Shown here one piece after another: positions 27,926 through 37,790 of a stretch of 64,000 nt of DNA (positions are counted from its first letter, which is position 1; every line of letters begins with the position of its first letter). The position numbers and the translations under genes were made by a program. Below the pieces are notes generated by a model that was not told the origin of the DNA, searched no databases, and saw only the letters and a program-made list of their open reading frames with translations. This DNA is from Ilyonectria destructans (taxonomy: Eukaryota > Ascomycota > Sordariomycetes > Hypocreales > Nectriaceae): contig JAHEWK010000010.1 of NCBI GenBank assembly GCA_020740775.1, forward strand, positions 1 through 64,000, written 5' to 3'.

Positions 27926-29766
27926 CCACACACACACAACCCCCATCTTCCCCTAGCACTAATAGAGCTATCGCATCGAGGCCTCCTTTCATGGCCCGTT
28001 CACATCACGAGCCCGATAGCATAGACTCGTCCTCCATTAAGCTCCCTAGTCCGCAAGACCAGGGCTATAATGATAACCAGCCTCGGCCGTCCCGTCGATC
28101 TCTAGTTGACCAAGACATCCAAAAGGCCGAAGCTCTAAGATGGCTTGAAGATACAGACCACTATAGTACCTTTAGCTGGGCTATACGGTACGCTCATCTG
28201 GTTACAGAATATCCAACTCCAGATGTTCTGAACGGAATGAAGATCTGGGACGTCAATATTGCCTACAACGTATAGGCCTTTGTGGCAAGATATGCCTCTA
28301 CTAGCAAGAGGGCCCAAGACCTTCAGTTACTCCCCCGGGCCAGTCTTTCACATCTGGTATACCTACCTGCCTGGAGGGAGCAGATTGCACAGGCCTTTGA
28401 CTTTGACGACATCGACGATGACACCGACAAGGCCATAATTACGCAGATAGAGCCTATCGAGCCTGATCCTCCCCGCGCTGTACGGTTACAAGACCCCCTT
28501 CCTAGCCCACAACGCGAGACCCCAGGCAGCCTGCCAGGGACCAGCTGCCAGCATCAGACTCGTCGTGACCCCCGCCGTGGGACCAACGAAGACAACAATC
28601 TCTCTTCCTCAGACGAAAGTATCGGCCTTGCTAAATACTACAGCTGCGATATAACCCCCTTCTCCACTGGGACTGACGGATTGGTGGTTAAGCGGATCAA
28701 GCGGGAGACCGTCGGCACCTTCGATTCCGATTTCAAGGACTACAAGAAGACCGGCCTCGTTATCGTCCAGGGCAAGCAGATATATACGGATATCTATCTC
28801 TTCTGCGAACACCTCCACGTATTCCAATGCTACGGAGACGACTGTCTGCAAGAGCACTATACCTCCCTGCTGGGTGGTGGAGCCCAGGGGTGGTTTATGG
28901 GGGAGCTGAATGCTCGGTCTCGTGAGAAGCTGCTGCAAGTATCTATCTCGACCTTCTGCAACAAGCTAGTCCGACGCTTCAAGCGGTCAGACGCAGAGCT
29001 TATCGCAGAGCTCCAGACAGGCAAGTACACCCTCCAGCTGGCCCGGACTGATGTATCCCTTACACAGTGGGCCCAGCGAAAGGCTAGCCTTGCCAAGCAG
29101 ATCGGATACAATGAAGACCGTCTTATTCTTCAGACTATCTTTCCGCTCATCGACATTGAGATCTCTCGGTTCCTCAGCATCCCGAAGAAAAGGACATCTC
29201 TAACGGCATTCATCCAGGAATGTAAAGAACGCCGCCCGACTATTAATATAATGATGCTGCGGGACGAGCAGCTATCTTCCCGACGGAGCCGCCAAGGTCA
29301 GTCCTTTGACAGAGGAAACCGCTACAGCCGTAGCGATAATACCCAAAGAGGCCAGCAAGACAGAGCCCAAGACAGCCGCCGCGACGAAGACGGCCGCCGT
29401 GGCGAACACAGCCGCCGCGACGGACCCCAAGACGACTAACAGCCCGGCTACCAATATAGCCGGCCCTCGAGCTATAATAATGACCGGCGCCGCAGCTACG
29501 ACCGGCCACAAGATAAGAAACAAGGCTCCTACAACGATCGCAGAGACCGACCCTTGCGAGATAGCGATATTAAGTCCGAAAAGAAGGTCCACTTTAAAAA
29601 GAAATATCTAGCTAGCAAGGATACCGACAACAGCTAAGATACCGATAAGGAAGATGATGGGTCTACATCGGATTCATCTACATCCTCAATACAGTCTCGA
29701 AAGGCCTATTTCTCTGCCATGACCCAAGGATTGCAAGACCTAGCTGCTATGGCTAGCACGATACAG

Positions 29767-29961
29767 TGCCGTACCTGCCAACGGACCTTCCCGTCCCAGT
29801 CTATTCTGAAGGAACACCTTATCGCTAGGTATTGTATCAAACCGTCTAAGCTAGCGCTGGAGGGACTATCAAACCAGCCCAAGGCACCTCGATATAAGAG
29901 GTACAAGGAGGTCTTTCAGTCGCGGAATAAGCTCTTCGCCCATCTCAGAAACAGCTGCCAC
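29767..29961 (+). other. Two zinc fingers at the Gag/Pol border, second one broken
   Basis: The first finger has Cys codons at 29767 and 29776, His at 29815 and Cys at 29833 (C-x2-C-x12-H-x5-C). The second has the same spacing but its two Cys positions are Tyr (TAT 29893, TAC 29902), followed by His 29941 and Cys/His 29956/29959. TGT to TAT and TGC to TAC are G-to-A changes in TpG, the complement of CpA. These are not the CCHC knuckle usual in retroviral Gag. Confidence 0.75.
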
Positions 29962-30100
29962 GGAAAGATAATTCCAGCCCCTGGAACCGTACTGAAGCCG
30001 ACTACGCTGGAGCTGACTGTACCAGAGCCGGCGCTTATAACAGCCCAGCAACTGCTGGTACTGAAGCCCCGAGCCCTGTAGGGTGCCCGATACACACATA

Positions 30101-30520
30101 TGCGTATTACTGTAAAGTCATCGCCCGACGCCAAGGACTCTGTGGAAATCTGCGTCGATTCCGGCTGCGGAAACCCTATTGTTGACCGGACCTGGCTACA
30201 GAGCCTAAAGCATACTATTAAGAATAAGCCGCCAGTATTTATTGATGGCGTCTGCGGATGACAGCAGCTGTATGAGTGGGCTACCTTTAGCCTCTATGTT
30301 CAAGGCTTTGGAGCTGACGGCACCACCGTGAAGATTGCCAAGTTCACCTGCTCGGCCTGGGTCCAGGATGCTCTGAAGCCGATAGCTCTGCTGGGCACAG
30401 CCTTTCTTGACCCCTACGCCTGCGACATCCTGCTCTCCCAAAAGCAGATCCACTGTACAGTCCTAGATGACTTCTACTTCCCCTTTGAGATCCTCTAGCT
30501 GCATAAGAAGGTCGTCAGAC
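30101..30520 (+). other. Aspartic protease domain (within pseudogene)
   Basis: The Asp-Ser-Gly active-site triplet is at 30157-30165 within a V-D-S-G context, as in retropepsin-like proteases. The domain is interrupted by TGA at 30259 and TAG at 30496. Confidence 0.75.
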
Positions 30521-31434
30521 GGGTCGGCGTGGCCCGGAACACTGTTATTCCGGCCGGGCAGACTCGTATGGTCCCCGCCTACTGGAAGGAGGTTCCAAAA
30601 GACCGATCTTTTGCCTTCTATGCCTCCCTGCCGACTGCAGTTAATGCGATCATCGATACCAACTCCCCGCCGGCTGTGCTAATCGTCAATAACACCAAGG
30701 GCGATATCCGGCTTCGTCGCAAGCAGAAGGTCGGGAACGTTACGGAATGCGAAGAAGATGGCTACCTCGCGACAACCTAGTCTAATGCCCTCGTCGCTCT
30801 GACTGTAGCTACAGCTGCAGCTGTATCCGGTCTCGGAGCCGGCAGCAGCAATGCTGTTGGCAATAGCTATAGAGATATAGCTGGCTTAGCTATAATAGCT
30901 AGCGAATTCGCCCTTAGCGAAGATATTAAGGCTATTGCCTCAGGAGACTATAGTATCGACTGGCAACAAGAAAAGCCCATGCCGTCAGCCCCAGAGACCC
31001 TGAGCGATGCTATCTTTGCCGACGTACAGGCCAGCAACCTAGCCTGGAAGCAGCGACGCAAGACGCCCTGTCAAGCAGCTGTATACATCGCTTCCGCCGC
31101 AAGCAACACCCCCGCCGCGGATACAGCTCCGTCAGACCTGTCAGTCCTCTGCGAGGGAGCCACTATAGACCCTACCGCAGACGAGATCATCATAGAAGCT
31201 GAGGCCCAAAGACCCACCCAAGCCTCCGTCCAACGGACCCCCAACCTGCCTGAAGAGACTACGGCGGAAGGCATACACATCTATACCCGCAGCCGCCGAT
31301 TTACTCGGCAGATCCGAAGACTTGTTAAGGACTATGCTAAGCTTTGGGTCGATATAGGCCTCGTTAAGGTCCCTGAGGGAGAGGAAATGCAGGTCCTGTT
31401 GATTGATAACTGGCACGAATGCAAGATCGCCTAA

Positions 31435-32830
31435 CGGCCCTATCCAGCCGGCCTAAAAGACCGAAAGTTCATCGACGAAAAGTTCAATAAGCTCTATAAC
31501 CAAGGCAGACTTAATTGGGCTAAAGGACCTATACCTTTTGCAGCCCCCATCTTCATAGTCTGGCGGACTATCAATAGTAAAGCTAAGGGCCGTATAGTGG
31601 TCGATTTACGAGCCCTGAATAAGATTACGATCCCGGATAACTACCTGCTGCCGCGACAAGAAGATGTCATCCAGGCCCTCCGAGGCGCCCGATTTATCAC
31701 AGCGATTGACGCCTCATCTTTCTTCTTCCAGTTTGGCGTCGCACTGGAACACCGAGATCGGTTTATGATGACTAGCCATAGAGGCCTGGAGAGGTTAACA
31801 GTGGCCCCTATGGGCTTCTGCAACTCCCCAGCGTATGTGCAGAGGTATATGGATCGCCTGTTGAGGCCCCATTAAACGTTCTGCCGTGCCTTTATTGACG
31901 ATATCGTCATCTTCTCGGAGACGGAAGACGAGCATCTACGGCACCTGGAGACGCTATTCCAGCTATTCCAGGGCAAGAACCTGACGATTTCGCTGACCAA
32001 GAGCTGGATCGGATACCCCAGCGCACAGCTGTTGGGCTTCCGCGTCGACGCCCTAGGTCTAACGACAACAGAGGAACGGATGGCTGCCTTTGCTAAGCTT
32101 GAATTCCCTTATCAGCTCGCCAGCCTTAAACAATATATCAGCGCCACAGGGTATATCCGTCACCTTATCCCGTACTACAGCCAGCTTGTCGAGCCTCTAT
32201 AGGAACGGAAGGTAGCTCTTCTAGCCCAGGGACGGAAGGAAGGTCGGGTTGTTGATAACAACCTGAATAAATGCAAGGCGTATACACACACAACCTTCTA
32301 CAAGCCAACAGGACAGGAACGTATTGCCTTTGAGGCCCTACAGAGGAGTATAGCAACCGGCCGGATGCTGTTACATCTTGACCCCCAACGCCGTCTCTTT
32401 CTGCAGGTCGACGGAAGCTTAGAACGGGGCTTTGGAGCAGTCCTATTCCACCTGAGGGAAGGATACGACTGGGAGCCCGGAACCCACATCCCCGCGACGG
32501 CAGTCCAGCCGATCTGCTTCCTCAGCCGCAAGCTGACCCCGGCGGAACAGCGATACGGCCCAACGGAGCTCGAAGTCGCCTGCCTGGTCTGGGCCGTTAG
32601 AAGGCTCCGGACGTCACTGCAGTCGTCGCAACACGCAATCGAGGTCCTAACAGACCATTCGGCTACAAAGCAAATCGTCGAGAAGACAACACTGGCTACG
32701 ACAAGCACAGATCGCGCCAACCGACGGCTGGTAGTAGCATCAATCTATCTATCGGAATACGATCTCCAGGTATACCATCTGCCCGGGGAAAAGAACTTCA
32801 TTCCGGATGCCCTAAGCCGCCTAACGGCTC
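31435..32830 (+). other. Reverse transcriptase and RNase H domains (within pseudogene)
   Basis: The first catalytic Asp is at 31708 (AIDASSF) and the polymerase box FIDD is at 31891-31902, in place of the more common YxDD/YLDD. RNase H follows with a Q-V-D-G-S Asp, the SRKLTPAEQRY segment and the TDH motif. Stops fall at 31873 and 32200. Catalytic residues are intact. Confidence 0.85.
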
Positions 32831-33129
32831 CAGAGACCGACAACAACCCAGCCCGTACAAGACCGGACTATACAGCGCTTGACGACGTGCTCGTCGCTAT
32901 GGAAGCCCTGATGGCAGACGAGTCGAAGATCCGATTTCGGGAGGGATATATCAGGGACCCCCACTACAAGAAGATCATTTCCATAATCCTAGCTAAGGAA
33001 GTAGACCTCAAGGCCCTAAACGGCGAGGACGCCGTTGATGCTTCAAAGCGCGGGCTGCCTTTCCGCCTTCAAGATGGCCTCCTCTATTACGACGGCGTCG
33101 ACAGCTACAACCGACTCTGCGTCCCTTTC

Positions 33130-34170
33130 GCTATGATTGACGATATGCTAAAGATGGCCCACGACGACCAGCATCACTTTGGCATAGAACGGATGACGAG
33201 GGAGCTGTCAGGCCTGTCAATCCGGAACCTCTCGACCCGAATAAGGAAGCATATCCACAGCTGCGAGACCTGCTGTCTTGGACAGACAGATCGGCAACAA
33301 CGGATTGGCAACTATCAGCCCGTCCGGGCCCCTCTATTGCCGATGCATACGATCGCTATCGACTTCATCACCGAGATGCCCCCTGTTTCCTCAAAGGACT
33401 CCCCGTGGGCCCTAGAGGGCTTCGATACCTTCGACCAGCTGATAACTGTAACCTGCGCCGCAAGCAAGAGGAACCTGCTGATCCCTGGCTATTGCCGATA
33501 TACAGCAGCCGACTGGGCCACTGTCTTGGCCCGGCAGCTTATGCTGTCGGACTGGGGTATGCCTAAGGTTATCATCTCGGACCGCGACTCCAAGTTTACA
33601 TCGCCCTTCTGGAGAGGCCTCTGGAAGAGCTTTGGAACCCGGCTAGCGATGACCGCAGCCTACCATCTGTCTGCTGACGGTCTCGCCGAACGGCGGAACC
33701 AGACTGTAGAGATAGCCCTACACTTCCACAATATGGAGCACCCCGGCGACAACTGGACCTATCTGCTGCCGGCCCTCCAGTGGAACCTCAATGGGGCCTA
33801 CAACACAGGGACGAAGACCTCAGCGCACAAGTTCATCTACGGCTTTAGCCTCTACGGGCCCTTAGAGTCATTCCAGCCCGACGATGACGTCCCTAACCTG
33901 GTCTTTATACGCAAAGCTGTCCGCAAGGATGCCCAGCTTGCCATGGACTTTGCAGCCGCCAAGGCCAAGCGCTGGTACGATGCCAAGCACCGGCCAATCC
34001 AGCTGAAGGCAGAAGACCGCATGTACCTACAGCTCCACAATGGGTATTACCTGCCCGGAAGGCCCCCACGGAAGTAGTCGCAATAGCGCTCGGAGCCCTA
34101 TAAGATACTGAAAATAGTAGGGGATCTAGCCTGCCGACTGGACCTGCCGAGCACTATAAAGATCCATCCA
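33130..34170 (+). other. Integrase with HHCC zinc domain, DDE core and GPY/F-like module
   Basis: The HHCC zinc ligands end with Cys at 33262 and 33271. The core triad is Asp 33361, Asp 33580 and Glu 33688, and the last two are separated by exactly 35 residues (D35E). The C-terminal module around 34087-34170 resembles GPY/F but reads EPY, one G-to-A step from GPY. Stops at 34075 and 34084 cut it. Confidence 0.85.
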
Positions 34171-34266
34171 GTGATCTCTTGCAGGCACCTGCAGCCTGCC
34201 CACGCTGACGACTTCCAGCCCGACGAACCGGGCCCTCTGGAGGAAGACGAAGAGGTCGGAGACCAG

Positions 34267-34430
34267 TATGAAGTTGAGAGACTGCTATTTAAGCAAGTCC
34301 GTAACCTAGGCCGCGCCGCCACGCCTTTCGAGGGCTTTATGGTCCGCTGGAAGGGATGGGGACCGCAGCATGACTCTTGGGTCCGCAGCGAGAATATCGA
34401 CCCACAGCTGGTACGGGACTTCAAAGCCCA
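34267..34430 (+). other. Chromodomain at the end of the polyprotein
   Basis: A Y-E-V-E start, then the aromatic pair in RWKGWG (Trp at 34348 and 34357) and a DSW (Trp 34378), followed by an acidic and then basic tail to 34513. This is the arrangement of a chromodomain, which in chromoviruses binds methylated histone H3 and directs insertion to heterochromatin. That fits its position in a RIPped, presumably H3K9-methylated block. Confidence 0.8.
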
Positions 34431-34616
34431 GTATCCCTCTGATGATAAAGAAGACGAAGATGCCCCGTTCCGCCGCGCCAAGCTACGCCGCAGCCGCAGC
34501 CGAGGGCTACGCTGATCAGGAAGGAAGATCGCAAGATGCAATAGGGAAGGAAATGTAGAAGATAGATAGAAGAGGCTCACTGAGGACAGTGATAGCTTCT
34601 TTCAAAGCCCGGGATA

Positions 34617-34777
34617 TAATGCGTGCAGCTAGCCGTATCCTAGGGATGCCTGGCAAGCCAGGCATCTACTGAGCAGCTAGCCGTCATATAAGACAATCTG
34701 CTCAGCTTATCCATAGACAAGACATCATACTTTCTACATATAACCTGACCCCTATAGTCCACATAACATACGTATCA
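34617..34777 (+). repeat. 3' LTR of the young gypsy element
   Basis: 161 bp, the same length as the 5' LTR, starting TAATGCG and ending CGTATCA. It differs from the 5' LTR at six positions, all transitions. No clean polypurine tract abuts it; the nearest purine-rich stretch is 34535-34575. Confidence 0.95.
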
Positions 34778-34782
34778 TAAGA
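34778..34782. repeat. Target duplication of the young gypsy element, right
   Basis: TAAGA, identical to 27197-27201; R1 sequence resumes immediately. Confidence 0.95.
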
Positions 34783-35552
34783 GAGATTAATATCTTTTAT
34801 TATTAAGAAACTAACTTTCCTTCTAATAATTATTCTATTTTAATAACTTTTATTATATTAACTACTATTATTTATAAAGCTCTAATTATAACTAACTCTA
34901 TATATTAGAAATATATAATTAGATATCAGTATAATACTAAATATCTTTAGAATCTATAAAATCTTAAGAAAAAAAGCAAATTAAATATCTATTAAAAATT
35001 CCTTAGAAGATATAGATTTTTTAGCTACTTATCTTACTATCTAGAATACCTAAATATAAGCTAATAGATTATATTAGCTATTTTTAGATATAGTCTATTT
35101 CTTAATAATAGAAATAGAATTAATTCCTAAGAAAATACAGTTATTAATATTAATATTATATATATTTAGATAGAGAAGGCTATACTGTACAATTTAGCTA
35201 AAGATATTAAAAACAGTAATAATAATAGAAGCTAAGAGTTTATTAAAGAAATTAGCAGTAAGATATATAAGCTCTAATTCTAGAAGCTATTAGATTATAT
35301 AGAGCTAGTATAAATACTAGCCAGCTAGAGTGCTAGCTAGAGGGCGGATTTAAATAAAGATCTTAAGGTATTAGGTTAAGTTATAGAATTTATAGATTTA
35401 GATATTAAGGTTAGAATAAGTTAAAAAAGTTAGATAGAATTCCAATAGAAAAAGAAAAAAAGCAGCTTGAAATTTAAACTTAGGCTTTAGTAACTGTAAT
35501 ATATATAATAAAAATACAGTAAATTCAAATATTAGGTTTTCTTATTAAGAGC

Positions 35553-35566
35553 TTAAGATATTAAAT
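35553..35566. repeat. Target duplication of R1, right
   Basis: TTAAGATATTAAAT, identical to 26911-26924. Confidence 0.85.
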
Positions 35567-37335
35567 AATATAAAAACTAAAAGTTAAATTTATTAATTTT
35601 AATATTTTAATATTTAAAGTCTTACTATAACTAAATACCTTTAAAATAGCTAGAATAAGTTTAAAAAATAAATAGAAGAATTAATAAAGAATTCTAATAA
35701 CTATATAATTAATATTATATATAAGATAGAAATAGCTAAATAAAAAGAAAATTAATCTCTATATAATTTCTATATTTATTTTAATTCCCTTAAGAAATAT
35801 AGCCTACTAACTGCTAATAAATATTAAGCTAATTATTTTCTTATTAAATTTTAATTTAATCTTTATAAGATTATTCTTCTTTAGAATAATATTTAAATTT
35901 TAAAAAAATAGAAGAAAATAGTAATTTTTACTATTTAAATTTAAAATATTTAAAATATTAAATATAAATATAATAAAAAGAGAAAATTAAATTAGAATAA
36001 TATAAAGTAATCTTCTAAATCTATAAGAAAAAATAATATAGATTCTCTTTTTATAAAGAATTATTATAATAGTTAAAATAATTAATAGAGAAATAATTCC
36101 AATTTAAAAAGAAAGAGTAAAAATCTAAAGAATTATAATAGTAAAATCTAAAAGTATTATATTTATAATAGTAAAAAGTACTTTATATCTAAATATCTTA
36201 AAAAGAGAAAAATAAAATTTAAAATTAATAAGATTAAAAAAAAAAAAAAAAAAGAATATGTTAATATAGATAATTTAATAGAAATTAATAAATTAATTCT
36301 TAAAGTTAAATTTTAAATAACTATTAAGATTATAATTAGATATAGAGAATCTATTAAAATCTATAAAATTTTAAATTTAAAAGTAAAAGTAAATTCTATT
36401 AGTAATTAGCTGGCTATCTATTTATATTTTTAAAAGAAAAAAAAATTAAATTCTAAATTTAAAGGCTATTAAAAAATATAAAATCTAAATAAAATAAGTT
36501 TAAATTATCCCTTTTAAGATAATAGATATATAGAATTAAATTAAAAATTTTATATAAATAATAATTAAAGTTAAAAAAAATATAATTCTTTTAAAAAGCT
36601 TTTTATTATTATTAATATTAACTTTAAGAAATCTAATTATCTATTAAAATCCAGTAAATTAAATATAGATATTTAAGATATTTTAAGCTAGCTTAAAAAC
36701 TATCTCTAAATATAAATTTAAATAACTATATAAAAATACTATAAAAATCTATAGAATTATAATTTTAAATAAATCCTTCTAAATCTCTAGTAATAATCTT
36801 TAGAATAAAAAAGAAAATTCTAACTTACTTTTTAAATTTCTAAATTACTAAGATATCTTTTTAGCTAAAAGCTTTAAGATCTTATCTTTCTATTAAGCTA
36901 TAAATTATAATATTAAGTTACTTTTAAATAAGAAGCTCTTTTTTAAATTAATATACTCTCTATTTCTAAAAGAACTATAGACTTTTTAAAATTATATTAA
37001 AAAGAGTCTAGCTAATAGCTATATCTACCTTTTAAAAAGTTTAATAGAAGCTTCTATACTATTTATATTAAAATTAAATAGAAATTTAAAGCTTTATATA
37101 GATTACTAAAGACTAAATATTATTACTAAGAAAAATTAATATCTCTTACCTTTAATAATAGAGATTATAAACTATATAGAGAGTATAAAATTCTTTTTAA
37201 AAATTAATATTAAAGATATCTATTACTATATATATATATTTAAAAAGGTAATAAATAGAAAATAGTATTTTATACTTAATATAGCTATTTTAAATATTTA
37301 ATAATACTATTTAAATTTATTAATATTTCTATTAT
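35567..37335 (+). mobile_element. G1 copy C, Gag to reverse transcriptase, RIPped
   Basis: Reverse complement of G1a (24740-26070) and of copy D (about 45200-45880 and neighbouring parts). The plus strand shows a Gag zinc knuckle with mutated ligands at 36155-36200 and, at about 37080-37335, a segment in the order of a Ty3/gypsy reverse transcriptase (LNxIT, NRYPLPLI, FSKIDLKDAYY, TAFRTRY). It stops abruptly at about 37335 with no LTR of its own family. Confidence 0.65.
36155..36200 (+). pseudogene. RIP-converted CCHC zinc knuckle of G1 Gag
   Basis: Four Tyr codons lie at exactly the spacing C-x2-C-x4-H-x4-C: TAT, two codons, TAT, four codons, TAC, four codons, TAT. Each is one RIP-type transition from Cys (TGT) or His (CAC). 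This identifies the segment as a nucleocapsid region. Confidence 0.65.
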
Positions 37336-37384
37336 TAAGAGGTTAGAATACCCTACTATATATATACCTAAAGGGGGGACTAAA

Positions 37385-37640
37385 AGCTTAATAGTAAAAA
37401 AAAATACTAATAATAATATTAATAATATAAATTATATACTCAGTCTATTTAAAGATTAATAGTTTACTTAAATAGATTAAAATTTCTAGTCTAATTAATT
37501 ACCTTTTCTAATACCTTAATAAGCTATAAAAATAGCTATATCTTAAAAAAGCTAAATCTACTAAAAAAGCTAAATCTACTGAAAAAACTAAATCTACTAA
37601 AAAAGCTAAATTTTAAAAAAGGTAAAATTATAATAGATAT
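37385..37640 (+). repeat. Inverted-repeat partner of 52815-53060
   Basis: About 250 bp whose reverse complement is found next to the sfc4 end of the block. It includes the 18-bp minisatellite and follows a purine run (37371-37380), so it may be the LTR or 3' end of an unidentified element. Confidence 0.55.
37543..37614 (+). repeat. 18-bp tandem repeat, four copies
   Basis: Units of TAAAAAAGCTAAATCTAC with small differences. A related inverted array is at about 52850-52915. Confidence 0.85.
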
Positions 37641-37695
37641 AAAAGCTCTATAAGCTCTTTTATATTCTAATTATCCTTCTATCTTTATATATATC

Positions 37696-37790
37696 TTAAC
37701 TAACTACTTAACTAACTACTTAACTAACTACTTAACTAACTACTTAACTAACTACTTAACTAACTACTTAACTAACTACTTAATTAACTA
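37696..37790 (+). repeat. 12-bp tandem repeat, about eight copies
   Basis: TTAACTAACTAC repeated head to tail with only the last unit altered. It is much more uniform than the RIPped DNA around it, so it expanded recently or is refreshed by slippage. Confidence 0.95.

Larger units (their letters stand above)
27991..34515 (+). pseudogene. Gag-pol polyprotein of the young gypsy element, 12 premature stops
   Basis: From ATG at 27991 to TGA at 34513 the sequence stays in one frame for about 2,174 codons with no insertion or deletion; all long open segments share frame 1. It is broken by TAG at 28273, 30079, 30496, 30778, 32200, 34075 and 34084, TAA at 29437, 29635, 31432 and 31873, and TGA at 30259. 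The TAG/TAA codons are each one C-to-T step from CAG/CAA, in CpA context. Domain order is Gag, two zinc fingers, protease, reverse transcriptase, RNase H, integrase and chromodomain, with no Gag/Pol frameshift. The catalytic residues of protease, reverse transcriptase and integrase are still encoded. It is a non-autonomous copy; an active relative may exist elsewhere. Confidence 0.93.
27202..34777 (+). mobile_element. Young chromodomain Ty3/gypsy LTR retrotransposon, 7,576 bp
   Basis: The element has two 161-bp LTRs, a TAAGA duplication, a candidate primer-binding site, a leader of about 630 bp and a gag-pol in the order Gag, zinc fingers, aspartic protease, reverse transcriptase, RNase H, integrase, chromodomain, which is Ty3/gypsy order. 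Its base composition is balanced, unlike the AT-only surroundings. It is inserted in R1; R2 (about 46642-46646) and R3 (about 50823-50827) show the same site without the insertion. The two LTRs differ at six positions, all transitions. The reading frame has 12 premature stops, so this copy cannot act on its own. Confidence 0.95.
26925..35552 (-). mobile_element. R1, ~1.05-kb non-LTR-like element, split by the young gypsy element
   Basis: Bases 26925-27201 and 34783-35552 together are the reverse complement of R2 and R3. Without the 7,576-bp gypsy element and one 5-bp duplication the length is 1,047 bp, against 1,045 for R2. It is bounded by the 14-bp duplication TTAAGATATTAAAT, and its 3' end, read on the minus strand, is A-rich. 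Long duplications plus an A-rich tail point to target-primed reverse transcription (LINE/SINE-like). No coding capacity is recognisable. Confidence 0.75.

Noticed and set aside
29243..29611. Overlapping open frames on both strands over the Gag C-terminus
   Set aside because: These are shadows of the Arg/Asp-rich Gag coding frame; their Ala/Val-rich translations are what other frames of such a sequence give.
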